Part shown: positions 27,401-36,951 of the stretch, piece by piece
How positions within the stretch are numbered: the stretch's first letter is position 1
Layout of the letters: each line of letters begins with the position of its first letter
NCBI GenBank assembly: GCA_965219495.1
Contig: OZ244777.1
Span: forward strand, 4,464,001 to 4,528,000
Reading direction: 5' to 3'
From: CAZPXZ01 sp965219495
GTDB taxonomy: Bacteria > Pseudomonadota > Alphaproteobacteria > Rhodobacterales > CAZPXZ01
Length of the DNA stretch: 64,000 nucleotides
Translations under genes and position numbers: made by a program
Notes under the pieces: generated by a model
The model's database searches: none
Seen by the model: the letters and a program-made list of their open reading frames with translations, nothing else
Told to the model about the DNA's origin: nothing

Positions 27401-27416
27401 GCTGGCCAGTTTTCGG

Positions 27417-28406
27417 CTATGGCGCGCGACCCGTCTGCAGAATATCGGCGACCAGCCGGTCAAGGCTGATCCGCTCGCGCCAGTTCCAATCCTCTCGCGC
27501 CGCGGAGTCGTCTATCGAATTGGGCCAGGAATCCGCGATCGTCTGTCGAAAATCCGGCTCGTAGGTGCACGAGAAATCCGGAACGTGTTTCTTGATCTCC
27601 GCTTCGAGCGCTGCGGCGGTGAAGGACAAAGCTGCCAGATTGTAGCTGGTACGTATTGATATACGCTCGGCGGGCGCCTGCATGACGGCGATGGTGGCGT
27701 CGACCGCATCTTCCATTGCCATCAGCGGCATGACCGTATCGGGGCGAACGAAGCACTTGTACGGTTTGCCCGCCAGGGCACTGAGCAACATCTCTACAGT
27801 GTAGTCCGACGTTCCGCCGCCGGAAAATTTTTTTACGGTAATCAGCCCCGGATAACGCAAGCTGCGGACATCAAGGTTGAACTTGTCGAAGTAGTAGTGG
27901 GAAAGGTTCTCTCCAGCGACCTTGGTGACGCCGTACATCGACTCGGGTTCCAGGATCGTGCGCTGGGGCGTGTTGTCCTGCGGTGTGTTGCCGCCGAAGA
28001 CGGCAATCGAGCTTGGCCAAAAGACCTGTGACAGCTTGCCCGCAACAGCAACATCCAGGATCGTTTTGTGCGAACCGAGATTGATCTTCCAGGCCAGATC
28101 GGGATTCTGTTCGGCTTCACCGGACAATATGGACGCCAGATTGTAGATCGTTGTGACGCCGTACTCGGCGACCACCGCTTCGACCTGGTCGCGTTTGATG
28201 GCGTCTAGATATTCGACTGGACCGGTTTCTGCGATCGAGGCGTCGGGCTGTGTCTTGCGGCAGCCTGCGATCACGCGATCGTTGCCGTGGATCGTCCGCA
28301 GCGACGCAACCAAGTCTGTTCCGATTTGGCCCGCTGCGCCGGTCACGAGTATGACTTGATGGTCTGATGGCACGGCGCCCCCTTGTCGGAATTCGGTGCT
28401 GCTCAT
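27417..28406 (-). CDS. tdh: L-threonine 3-dehydrogenase, SDR (UDP-galactose epimerase-like) type
   Basis: This 329-residue extended SDR protein has the NAD motif VTGAAGQIGTDL, the YxxxK catalytic pair in MYGVTKVAGE, and the family blocks NLASILSG, FWPSSIAVFG, RSLRYPGLI, GGGTSDYTVEM and VMPLMAMEDAVDATI. These match the short-chain-type L-threonine dehydrogenases that make 2-amino-3-ketobutyrate. Its partner enzyme Kbl is encoded, broken, at 36070 on the other strand. The reading frame looks intact. The 3' end abuts the IS21 remnant. Confidence 0.8.
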   Translation of the reverse strand: MSSTEFRQGGAVPSDHQVILVTGAAGQIGTDLVASLRTIHGNDRVIAGCRKTQPDASIAETGPVEYLDAIKRDQVEAVVAEYGVTTIYNLASILSGEAEQNPDLAWKINLGSHKTILDVAVAGKLSQVFWPSSIAVFGGNTPQDNTPQRTILEPESMYGVTKVAGENLSHYYFDKFNLDVRSLRYPGLITVKKFSGGGTSDYTVEMLLSALAGKPYKCFVRPDTVMPLMAMEDAVDATIAVMQAPAERISIRTSYNLAALSFTAAALEAEIKKHVPDFSCTYEPDFRQTIADSWPNSIDDSAAREDWNWRERISLDRLVADILQTGRAP

Positions 28407-28614
28407 CCGATCTCATCGCACCGGAAGGCGTTCCCCCGGTTCGGGCGACGGTCGGCAAAAATTATGCACTGTGTATTGAAACCGTCAAGCACCTTGAAGG
28501 CGGATTTGTGCTTTGAGCTTTCGCCCCGCCTGACAAGGATTTGACGGCAATACTGGACTTCCTGTCCACGCCCTGATATGAGTGCCGTGAGGCAACCGTG
28601 GGGGCAAGGAAGCC

Positions 28615-30395
28615 GTGGTGGTTCTTTCGGAGGTGGCCGTCGACATCGTGGCGGTGGAGGACGAGGCCCGCTTCCGCGACTTGATGCAGGCGCACCACTA
28701 TCTCGGCGCGGTGCCGGGGATGGGCGAGACCGTGCGCTATGTCGCTCACCATCGAGGGCGCTGGCTGGCGTTGGCGGTGTTCTCGGCGCCGGCGCTGAAG
28801 TGCGGGGCGCGCGACCGTTGGATCGGCTGGGACTATGGCGTCCAGTTCGGCCGTCTGCACCTCGTCACCAACAACTCGCGCTTCCTGATCCTCCCCGGCG
28901 GTGAGCGCAACCTCGGCTCGCGGGTGCTCTCGCTGTGCGCGCGCCGTCTGGTGAACGACTGGCCGGCCCGCTTCGGCCACGACCTGCTTCTGGCGGAGAC
29001 CTTCGTGGACCCGGCGTACTTCCGGGGCACCGTCTACCGCGCCGCCAACTGGATCGAGGTAGGACGCACCCGCGGCTTCGCCCGCGACGGGCACAGCTAC
29101 AGCGAGCACGCGCACCCGAAGCTTGTGTTCCTTCATCCCCTGTGCCGGGGCGCGCGGGCCCGGTTGCGGGCCGCCCATCTCGACCCCCGCCTGCGACATG
29201 GAGTGCCCAAGATGACGCTGAGCGCCGCACGGATGCGATCCCTCCCCGAGTTCTTCCAGGACATTGACGATCCCCGCCGCCGGCAAGGCCGGCGCCATGC
29301 GCTGCCCACGGTGCTGGCCTTGGCCACCGCCGCGACGCTCTGCGGCATGCGCGGCTACAAGGCGATCAGCGAATGGGTCGACGATCTCAGCCCCAAGGTG
29401 CTGCAGCGCTTCCGCGTGCGCCGCCGCGACGGCCAACACCGCCCGCCCAGCCTCTCCGCGATGCGCAGCCTGCTCATCCGCGTCGACCCGGCGCAGCTCG
29501 ACGCCGCCCTGCGGTCGTGGCACGAGGCCCATGGCTCAGGCGACAGCGCGCTGGCCATCGACGGCAAGACCATCCGCGGCGCCATCGATGCCGATGGCAA
29601 CCAAGTTCATGTGCTCGGCATCGTCGGCCACGATACCAAGGCATCCTGGGGTCAAAAAAAGTCGGCATGAGGCCGGACGCCGGCGAAGGGGAGAAGCGCA
29701 CCAACGAGATCGGCACCGTCATCCCCCTGCTCGAGACGTTGCCCGACATCGCAAACCGCACCGTCACCGCCGATGCGCTGCTCACCCAGCGGGCGCTGGC
29801 CAAGTACCTGCTTGGCCGCAGCGCAGACTATCTGTTCACCGTCAAGGGCAACCAGCCGACCCTGCATGACGACATCCGCCTCCTGCTCGATGAGACCATC
29901 GCCCGGCGCGCGCCGGACTTCATGAACGAGGGTGCGAAGCCCGAGCACGGCCGTCGCGAACGGCGCTCCATCTGGGTCTCCAGTGGGCTCAACGACTACC
30001 TCAACTTCCCCGGCGTCGGACAAGTCTTCGCTATCCGCCGCGAAACCCGGGAGGTCAAGTCCGGCAAGCGCCGCTGCGAGACAGCCTACGGTGTCACCAG
30101 CCTGACCCCGGAAGCCGCATCCCCGGAACGCCTCCTCACCCTCAATCGCGGGCACTGGACGATCGAGGCGACGCACCACATACTCGACTGGAGCTTCGAC
30201 GAGGATCGCAGCCGCATCCGCACCGGGCACGGTCCGGAGAACATGACCCGGCTGCGGCGCTTCGCTATCGGTCTCATCAAGGGGCGCGGGCTCGCCCTCG
30301 CCGAGGCCATGCGCAATTTGGCCAGGAACCCGCGCCGCGTCCTCGACTTTCTGAAAATGACCGACAACGTCGTCCCGCGACCAGCGCCCGGCTGA
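28615..30395 (+). pseudogene. DUF4338-ISAs1-type transposase with -1 frameshift at A_AAA_AAG
   Basis: Residues ~1-180 are a DUF4338 domain (ARDRWIGWDYGVQFGRLHLV, RFLILPGG, LLLAETFVDPAYFRGT). An ISAs1 transposase follows (LPEFFQDIDDPRRRQGRRHA, then the first catalytic Asp in LAIDGKTIRGA). The zero frame ends at 29670 (GQKKSA-stop). The -1 frame continues GQKKVGMRPDAGEG, TVTADALLTQ and HWTIEATHHILDWSFDEDR to 30395. The switch falls on CAA AAA AAG at 29653-29661, which contains the classic slippery heptamer A_AAA_AAG. It may be a programmed frameshift or a simple deletion. GTG start at 28615 after AAGGA. Confidence 0.8.
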
Positions 30396-30721
30396 CCGCC
30401 CCTCCGGGCCGCGTCCGTCGCCTCGTCGCCAACCCTCGGCACACGGGGGCGAGAGCGGTCATGCCCAGATGACGCCGTCGCCGCCTCTGGCGTCAAAGGA
30501 GAGCGCTATAAGGCGGCACGAGCACAGCCAAATCCGGCACCGAGCCGCTTCAAGGGTGCCAACACAGGCCGGTGCCCCATGATTGAATGCTGCGAGCCGG
30601 CGACGAAAATTAGAACGAATTTGCCGTGCAAGCACCTTCCCAAGCGCCCGCAACTGTGATCATTTCCGGCATCCGCCGAGCGGTGCGTGCCCCGAGGAAA
30701 TCTGAGCTGAGAATTCGCTGC
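30396..30721. other. About 325 bases without an assignable gene
   Basis: The stretch runs from the transposase stop to the regulator fragment. It should contain the right end of the ISAs1-type element, but I could not identify terminal repeats. No convincing coding frame is present. Confidence 0.4.
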
Positions 30722-30928
30722 ATGAGTGGAAGGCACGATGGCGCCGATCTCCACCAACTCGGCAAGACGGTTCGCGACGCGCGCAGAAAGAAACGCGTCA
30801 CGCTGGTAGAGTTGGCGAAAGCGTCAGGGGTGTCGAAATCGGTCCTGTCGCAGGTGGAGCGCGGCACAACCAATCCAACGCTAGCGTACCGAAGCGGACG
30901 TTGTCCGGAACGGGGGACTGGGCGCTGA
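30722..30928 (+). pseudogene. XRE-type helix-turn-helix regulator, truncated
   Basis: From ATG 30722 the frame gives LGKTVRDARRKKRVTLVELA and SGVSKSVLSQVERGTTNPTL, a complete XRE HTH of the kind usually followed by a cupin sensor domain. After NPTLA (about 30885) family similarity ends and the frame stops at 30926-30928. The stop lies directly on the first codons of the sarcosine oxidase beta gene, so a deletion seems to have joined the two. It may once have regulated that operon. Confidence 0.65.
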
Positions 30929-32204
30929 GGTACTCATTGAAGAGCCTCATCGTTCAGGGATTCAAGGGACAGCGTGGCTGGACCGAAGCCTGGCGGTCGG
31001 CGGAGCCGAAGAACCGCTACGACGTCGTCGTCATCGGCGGCGGTGGTCATGGGCTCGCCACGGCTTATTACCTCGCGCGCGAGCACGGGATCACGAATGT
31101 TACCTCGCGCGCGAGCACGGGATCACGAATGTCGCCGTGCTCGAAAAGGGCTGGATCGGCGGCGGCGGTACCGGGCGCAACACGACCAATGTGCGGTCCG
31201 ACTACATGTACCCCGAGAGCGCCGCCGTCTACGACCTTGGCCTTCGCCTCTATGAAGGGCTAGCCCGCGAGCTCAACTTCAATATCATGCTGTCCCAACG
31301 CGGCTGGCTCACGCTCGTCAACAGCCAGCACCAGATGGAGTCGGCGCGGCACAAGGCCAACTGGCTGGCCTGCAACGGCGTCCACGGCGAGTTAATCGGC
31401 CCTGACGAAGTGCGGCGCATGCTGCCTCTGCTCGCCGACGACGAGCGCGCCCGGTTTCCGCTCCACGGGGCCTTCCTCCAGCGGCGCGGCGGAACCGTTC
31501 GGCATGATGCCGTGGCGTGGGGCTATGCGCGCGGTGCCGACCGTCTCGGCGTAGATATCGTTGAAAGGTGCAAAGTCGTCGGTTTCGACAAGCAGGGCGA
31601 CCGCATCATCAGGGTAAGAACGAACCGTGGAACGATCGATGTGGGCCGGGTTGCGGTCGCTGTCGCGGGACACTCGACCATTATCGCCGATATGGCCGGA
31701 TTCCGGCTGCCGCTTGTCAGCCAGTGCCTGCAGGCCATGGTTTCCGAACCGGTGCGGCCGATGCTCGACCATGTTGTTATCTCACCGGAGACCGGTGTCT
31801 ATATCAACCAAACGCAAAAGGGCGAACTCGTGATGGGCGGTGTGCTCGACTTTTATCCGTCCTATGCCCAACGCGGCAATTTTCCGACCATCGAGAATGT
31901 CGCGCGCGGAGCCGTCGAAATGTTCCCGGCCATCGGCAGTTTGCGACTGATGCGTCATTGGGCCGGCATCGTCGACATCGTTCCTGACAGGTCGCCGATC
32001 CTGGGTGCGACGCCGGTCGAAAACCTGTTCATCAACTGCGGCTGGGGTACCGGCGGCTTCAAGGCGATTCCGGCCGGCGGCTACCTGCTCGCCCATTCGG
32101 TCGCCACCGGCCGCGCCCATCCGCTGATCCAAGCGTTTGCGCTTGAACGCTTCACCAACAACCGGCTCGTCGACGAAGCGGCGGCGTCCGGTATTGCCCA
32201 CTAG
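30925..32204 (+). pseudogene. soxB: Sarcosine oxidase beta subunit, broken by a 32-bp tandem duplication
   Basis: The N-terminus RYSLKSLIVQGFKGQRGW and the FAD motif YDVVVIGGGGHGLATAYYL are normal, but the expected ATG is CTG (30925), overlapping the regulator stop. At 31068-31131 a 32-bp segment is present twice in tandem. Because 32 is not a multiple of three, the frame changes after EHGITNV. The downstream frame from 31132 continues VLEKGWIGGGGTGRN, LLQRRGGTVRHDAVAWGYA and HWAGIVDIVPDRSPI to the TAG at 32202. With one repeat copy removed the protein would be full-length. The four-subunit enzyme oxidises sarcosine to glycine. Confidence 0.9.
31068..31131 (+). repeat. Perfect 32-bp tandem duplication inside soxB
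   Basis: Copies lie at 31068-31099 and 31100-31131, each starting TTACCTCGCGCGCGAGCACG and ending AATG. They are identical, which suggests a recent slippage or unequal-exchange event. The unit includes a short alternating CG run, a likely slippage site. Confidence 0.95.
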
Positions 32205-32212
32205 GGGCGGTC

Positions 32213-32506
32213 ATGATCGTTATTCGTTGTCCTTATTGCTCTGAACACCGCCATGAAGGGGAGCTGGAGTATGGTGGCGAAGCGGAGATCGTGCGCCCGC
32301 TCGAGCCGGAGCGGGAAAGCGATGCCGTCTGGGTCGGCTATCTGTTCATGCGTCGGAACACGAAGGGCGTTCTCCTGGAGCAGTGGTGCTGCCGGGCGGG
32401 ATGCCAGCAATGGTTCAAGGTCGCCCGCGACACGGTCAGCCACGATGTTCGCGAGGTCCTGCCCTTTGACGGCACGTTCACGTACGGCTGGGCGGAGCAG
32501 GGCTGA
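32213..32506 (+). CDS. soxD: Sarcosine oxidase delta subunit
   Basis: This 97-residue protein has the SoxD zinc ligands: CPYCSEHRH near the N-terminus and CCRAGC near residue 61, and the conserved REVLPFDG-type end. It overlaps soxA by one base (32506). In heterotetrameric sarcosine oxidase the delta chain binds zinc and structurally supports the alpha subunit. It appears intact. Confidence 0.92.
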   Translation: MIVIRCPYCSEHRHEGELEYGGEAEIVRPLEPERESDAVWVGYLFMRRNTKGVLLEQWCCRAGCQQWFKVARDTVSHDVREVLPFDGTFTYGWAEQG

Positions 32507-35475
32507 TGGGCCGCAACGCGGGTTTCCGCCTGCCCCGCGGCGGACTGATCGATCGGAACAGACCGCTAGGGTTCCGTTTCAACGGAAGGCCGATGACCGG
32601 CTATGCCGGCGATACCGTCGCCTCGGCGCTTATGGCCAACGGCGTGCGCATCATCGGGCGGAGTTTCAAGTATCACCGGCCGCGTGGCTTCTTCGGCGCC
32701 GACTTCGAAGACCCCAACGCGATGCTGGAAATCCGCGACGCTTTCGGTCGCGATCCGGCGATCCGCGCCGGGCAGGTGCGCCTGGCCGAAGATCAACAGG
32801 TGAGCACCGTGACCGGTTGGCCGTCGGTCGAATTCGATCTCGGCGCAGTGGCTGGTCTCGCCCAGCGGTTCATCAAGGCCGGCTTCTACTACAAAACCTT
32901 TATGTGGCCGGGATGGATGGTCTACGAGCCGTTCGTCCGACGCGCTGCCGGCTTCGGCCGGCACGACGCCGAGGCGCCGCTCCGCCCGGGCGAACACCGT
33001 CACGAGACTCGCGACGTGCTGATCGTCGGCGGTGGTCCGGCCGGTCTGGCGACGGCGCGCGCTCTCGTGGGCTCCGGTCTCGACGTCGTCCTTGCCGAGT
33101 TGGCGCCGGCCGTCGGTGGCAGCCTGATGTGGGAGGATATCGAGGTCGACGAAACGCCTGGCGCCGCATGGGCGGCCGCGCAGCACCAGGTGATCGGTTC
33201 GGAACCCGGGGGCCGCATCCTCACTGATACGGTCGTTGTCGGTGCCTATGAGAACGATTTCTTCACGCTCCTCCAGTCCCGCTACGAGTCCGGCGAGCAG
33301 GGACGCGCCGGGGGCGTCGCAAGCGAGCGCTTGTGGAAGCTGCGAGCCCGCCACGTAGTGCTCTCCACAGGTGCTATCGACCGGCCGCTGGTGTTTCCGG
33401 GAAATGATCGCCCGGGCATCATGCTCGCCTCGGCGGTACGCCGGTACATTGCCGAATATGGCGTGGCTCCCGCCGACAGCATCGCTGTCTATACGAATAA
33501 TGACGGCGGCTATCGGACGGCGCTGGCCGCGGCGAAAGCCGGCCTCAGCGTGGCGGGCGTCATCGACACGCGCGATGCCGAGCCGGGCCCGCTTGCCGAA
33601 CTGGTGGCGGCCAAGGGTATTCATCGTTTCGGCGCTTCGCAGATCATCAACACCGAAGGCCGTAAAGGACTGCACACCGTTACCGTCGCGCCGATCGGCG
33701 GTGGCGGCGCGATGCGCCTTTCCTGCGGCGCGCTGGCGGTATCCGGGGGGGCGACGCCGCTTGTCCATCTCGCCGCACATCGGGGCATCAAGCCGGCCTA
33801 TGACGAGAAATCGTCGTCCTTCGTGTGCCGGCAACTGCCTTCAGGATGGCAGGCGGCAGGCGGCGTCAGCGGTGGGCAGAGCGTCGCTGCGGCGTTGCGG
33901 GAGGGCGTCGCCGCAGCGAACGCGATCCGTTCGGATGCCGGCGTTGCGCCTTCGGGGTGGTCGGCTCCGGAGGTGATCGAGCACGAAACCGGTTACGCCA
34001 CACCGCACTGGAGAGCCACTGCCGGCTCGGCATCGTGCATGTGGGTCGACCTGCAGAATGACGTTACCGTGGCTGATGTCGAGCTTGCTGCACGCGAGGG
34101 CTACACCTCAGTGGAGCACCTCAAGCGCTATACGACGCTTGGTATGGGCGCCGATCAGGGCCGGACGTCCGACGTCAACGGCATAGGACTGATGGCAGGC
34201 TTGTCCGGTCGCGCGATGGGCGAGGTCGGCACGACCACGTTCCGGCCGCCCTATACGGGAGTTCGCATGTTGGCGATCGCCCACCATCGGCAGGGCGCCC
34301 TCTACCGACCGAGGCGGATCATGCCGGCGCATGATAGCCATGTCGCGGCGGGAGCCGAGTTCGAGGATTTCGGCTGGCAGCGACCGGACTGGTATCGCGC
34401 CAATGGCGCCGACCGCGAAGCCGCGGTCGTCACGGAAATGCTGGCCGTTCGCAACGCGGTCGGAATCTTCGACGGCTCGCCGCTTGGCAAGATCGAGGTC
34501 GGTGGCCCCGATGCGGCGAGTTTCCTCAATCGCTTCTACGTGTCCAACCTGATGACGTTGAAGCCCGGGCGCATCCGCTACTCGGTTATGCTGCGCGAGG
34601 ATGGCATCATCTTCGACGACGGGGTCGTGACCTGCATCGATGAGGGCTTTTACATTGCCGGCCCGACCTCGGCCCAGGCCGATGCGGTAGCGGCGTGGTT
34701 TGAGCGATGGCGGCAGACGGAGTGGCCGCATCTTCGGGTCGCGACGGTGCCGGTGACTCCGAACTGGGCCTCGATCGCACTGTCCGGCCCGCGGGCACGC
34801 GATCTTCTGTCGGCGGTAGAGATCGATATCGACCTTTCGCCAGAGGCATTTCCGCACATGTCCTTCCGCCAGGGGCGCGTCGCCGGCGTGCCCGTCCGAC
34901 TGTCACGGATCAGCTTTACCGGCGAACTGCAGTACGAGGTGAACGTCCCGGCCCGCTATGGCAAGGCGCTGATTGACCGGTTGCAGGAGGCGGGTAGGCC
35001 GTTTGGAGCACGCCTTTTGGGCATGGAAGCCTGGCTGCGTCTGCGCGTCGAGAAGGGCTATCTTCATGTCGGCTCCGACACCAACGGACGCACCTCGCCG
35101 ATGGATATTGGCATGGCGGGGATCGTTGAGCGCAAGAAGGCCGACTTCATCGGCAAGCGGTCGCTCTCTTTGCCCTATGGCCGCAGCGAGGACCGCGAAC
35201 AGCTTGTCGGATTGAAGGCGTTGAAGGGGCAGTTGGCGGTCGGTGGGCGGATCTTGGCCGCCGGGGAGACGGCGCCGCCTTGCCGCACCGACGGATATGT
35301 GTCCTCCGCCTGCTACAGCCCGACGCTTGATGCGTCCATCGGTCTGGCGCTCATCGAACGCGGCGCTTCCCGCCTCGGAGAAACAGTACGGATCAGCGAT
35401 CGCGGCGCGATCATCGAAGCGGAAATCTGTTCCCCAGTTTTCTACGACCCCGAAAACGAAAGGCTGAAGCAATGA
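32506..35475 (+). CDS. soxA: Sarcosine oxidase alpha subunit
   Basis: This 989-residue protein has the full alpha-subunit layout. It starts with a ferredoxin-like N-terminal domain (FRFNGRPMTGYAGDTVASAL). A dinucleotide-binding domain follows (VLIVGGGPAGLATARAL near residue 170), then a central pyridine-nucleotide disulfide-type fold. The C-terminal half is aminomethyltransferase-like (GCV_T) and handles folate (from ~610; EVGTTTFRPPYTGVRM, VRNAVGIFDGSPLGKIEV). The enzyme makes glycine, H2O2 and 5,10-methylene-tetrahydrofolate from sarcosine. It ends overlapping soxG by ATGA. The frame is intact although soxB is broken. Confidence 0.94.
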   Translation: MGRNAGFRLPRGGLIDRNRPLGFRFNGRPMTGYAGDTVASALMANGVRIIGRSFKYHRPRGFFGADFEDPNAMLEIRDAFGRDPAIRAGQVRLAEDQQVSTVTGWPSVEFDLGAVAGLAQRFIKAGFYYKTFMWPGWMVYEPFVRRAAGFGRHDAEAPLRPGEHRHETRDVLIVGGGPAGLATARALVGSGLDVVLAELAPAVGGSLMWEDIEVDETPGAAWAAAQHQVIGSEPGGRILTDTVVVGAYENDFFTLLQSRYESGEQGRAGGVASERLWKLRARHVVLSTGAIDRPLVFPGNDRPGIMLASAVRRYIAEYGVAPADSIAVYTNNDGGYRTALAAAKAGLSVAGVIDTRDAEPGPLAELVAAKGIHRFGASQIINTEGRKGLHTVTVAPIGGGGAMRLSCGALAVSGGATPLVHLAAHRGIKPAYDEKSSSFVCRQLPSGWQAAGGVSGGQSVAAALREGVAAANAIRSDAGVAPSGWSAPEVIEHETGYATPHWRATAGSASCMWVDLQNDVTVADVELAAREGYTSVEHLKRYTTLGMGADQGRTSDVNGIGLMAGLSGRAMGEVGTTTFRPPYTGVRMLAIAHHRQGALYRPRRIMPAHDSHVAAGAEFEDFGWQRPDWYRANGADREAAVVTEMLAVRNAVGIFDGSPLGKIEVGGPDAASFLNRFYVSNLMTLKPGRIRYSVMLREDGIIFDDGVVTCIDEGFYIAGPTSAQADAVAAWFERWRQTEWPHLRVATVPVTPNWASIALSGPRARDLLSAVEIDIDLSPEAFPHMSFRQGRVAGVPVRLSRISFTGELQYEVNVPARYGKALIDRLQEAGRPFGARLLGMEAWLRLRVEKGYLHVGSDTNGRTSPMDIGMAGIVERKKADFIGKRSLSLPYGRSEDREQLVGLKALKGQLAVGGRILAAGETAPPCRTDGYVSSACYSPTLDASIGLALIERGASRLGETVRISDRGAIIEAEICSPVFYDPENERLKQ

Positions 35476-36077
35476 CGCTGGAGGCGCGCTCGGTGCTGGG
35501 GAATCCGTTTATCGGCGTGTATCGTATCGGGGTGCCGACGGCGCGAGGCGTGTTCGTGTCGGAACTCAGCGGCTGCTGCTGCGTCCACTGCTCCTCAACT
35601 GTTGCAGCTCATGAAATACTTGATGAGCTCTCCGACGCGGTCGGCCTGTCGCTTCCCGCCAAACCCGGCGTCGCAACCGACAACAAAGGCCGATGGGCGT
35701 TCTGGATGTCGCCGCGATCGTGGCTGGTCTCGGTCGACGCCGACCGCGAGGGAGCGTTGGTCGCATCGGTCGCGGAGAGATTCCCTGACCGGCGCGTCCA
35801 CGCCAGCCGCTTCAGCGACTACCTGTTCTGGATGTCGGTAAGTGGCGAGGGAGCCGAGGACCTGCTCAGGCAGGGCGGATTCCTGTCGGTGGAAGAAACG
35901 GGATTCCAGGTCGGAAGCATGAAGCGCACGCCGATTGCAGGCATACCGCTGCTGGTATGGCGACAGGCACCCACCGACTGGCGGCTCGGCCTCGAGCGTA
36001 GCCGCGCGTCCGATTTCGTCGACTGGATACGTGCCTGCCTGAATGGAAACGATTTGGCGGTGACAAACAATGTCTGA
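35472..36077 (+). CDS. soxG: Sarcosine oxidase gamma subunit
   Basis: This 201-residue protein starts in an ATGA overlap with soxA. It shows gamma-subunit features such as MSPRSWLVSVDADREGALVA, DRRVHASRFSDYLFWMSV and GTPIAGIPLLVWR-like RTPIAGIPLLVWR. The stop overlaps the kbl start (ATGTCTGA, 36070-36077), so glycine metabolism genes were translationally coupled to the oxidase. Confidence 0.85.
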   Translation: MTLEARSVLGNPFIGVYRIGVPTARGVFVSELSGCCCVHCSSTVAAHEILDELSDAVGLSLPAKPGVATDNKGRWAFWMSPRSWLVSVDADREGALVASVAERFPDRRVHASRFSDYLFWMSVSGEGAEDLLRQGGFLSVEETGFQVGSMKRTPIAGIPLLVWRQAPTDWRLGLERSRASDFVDWIRACLNGNDLAVTNNV

Positions 36078-36850
36078 CAGGAACCTAGTTGAGCGCCTCG
36101 AGGTCGAACTGGGAGGACTAAAAGAGGCCGGCCTGTACAAGCCGGAAAGCCGGAACATGTGATCGCTTCACCTCAGCGGGCCACCATTACGCTTGCTGAC
36201 GACAGCCGGGCGCTGAACTTCTGTGCCAACACCTATCTCGGTCTCGCCGATGATCCGGCGTTCCGAGGCGGCCAAGGCGGCGCTCGACCGATACGGCTAC
36301 GGCATGGCTTCGGTGCGCTTCATCTGCCGCACCCAGGAGGTGCACAAGACGCTGGAAAAGCGCATCGCCGCTTTTCTCGGCACGGAGGACGCGATCCTCT
36401 ATTCGTCCTGCTTCGACGCCAATACCGGCCTCTTCGAAACCCTGCTGGGAGAGGAGGACGCGATCATTTCCGACGCGCTGAACCATGCTTCGATCATCGA
36501 CGGCGTACAGCTCTGCAAAGCGCGCCGGCTGCGCTACGCCAACAACGACATGGCGGAGCTGGAGGCGCGGTTGAAGGAAGCGCAGGACGCCCGTTTCCGG
36601 CTCATCGCTACCGACGGCGTGTTCTCCATGGACGGGATCATCGCCAATCTACCAACGATCTGCGATCTCGCCGATAGATACGACGCCACGGTGCTGGTTG
36701 ACGATAGCCATGCGGTCGGCTTTCTCGGCGCCCATGGCTGGGGTACGCCGGAATATTGCGGCGTCGAGGGACGGGTCGATCTGGGCACGGGCACGCTCGG
36801 CAAAGCGCTCGGCGGCGCCTCGGGCGGCTACACCTGCGGCAAGGGGCCGC
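36070..36850 (+). pseudogene. kbl: 2-amino-3-ketobutyrate CoA ligase (glycine C-acetyltransferase), frameshifted and truncated
   Basis: From ATG 36070 the frame gives LEVELGGLKEAGLYKPES and then a stop. A second frame continues ASPQRATITLADDSRALNF and CANTYLGLADDP, and from ~36250 a third frame carries EAAKAALDRYGYGMASVRF, DDSHAVGFLGAHGWGTPEYC and GTLGKALGGASGGYTCG. Two indels are therefore present. Similarity ends near 36850, just before the PLP-lysine region should be followed by the C-terminal domain, next to a DUF4338-ISAs1 transposon. Kbl normally works with threonine dehydrogenase to turn threonine into glycine and acetyl-CoA. Confidence 0.85.
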
Positions 36851-36951
36851 CCCGAACCGAGAGCAGTCAATACCAGGGCTAGTTTTTTGTTCGCCCCGCG
36901 GGCGTCGTGATCTGAACTCCGGGCTGGTCATTTCGTTCTCGGCGTGGCAGT

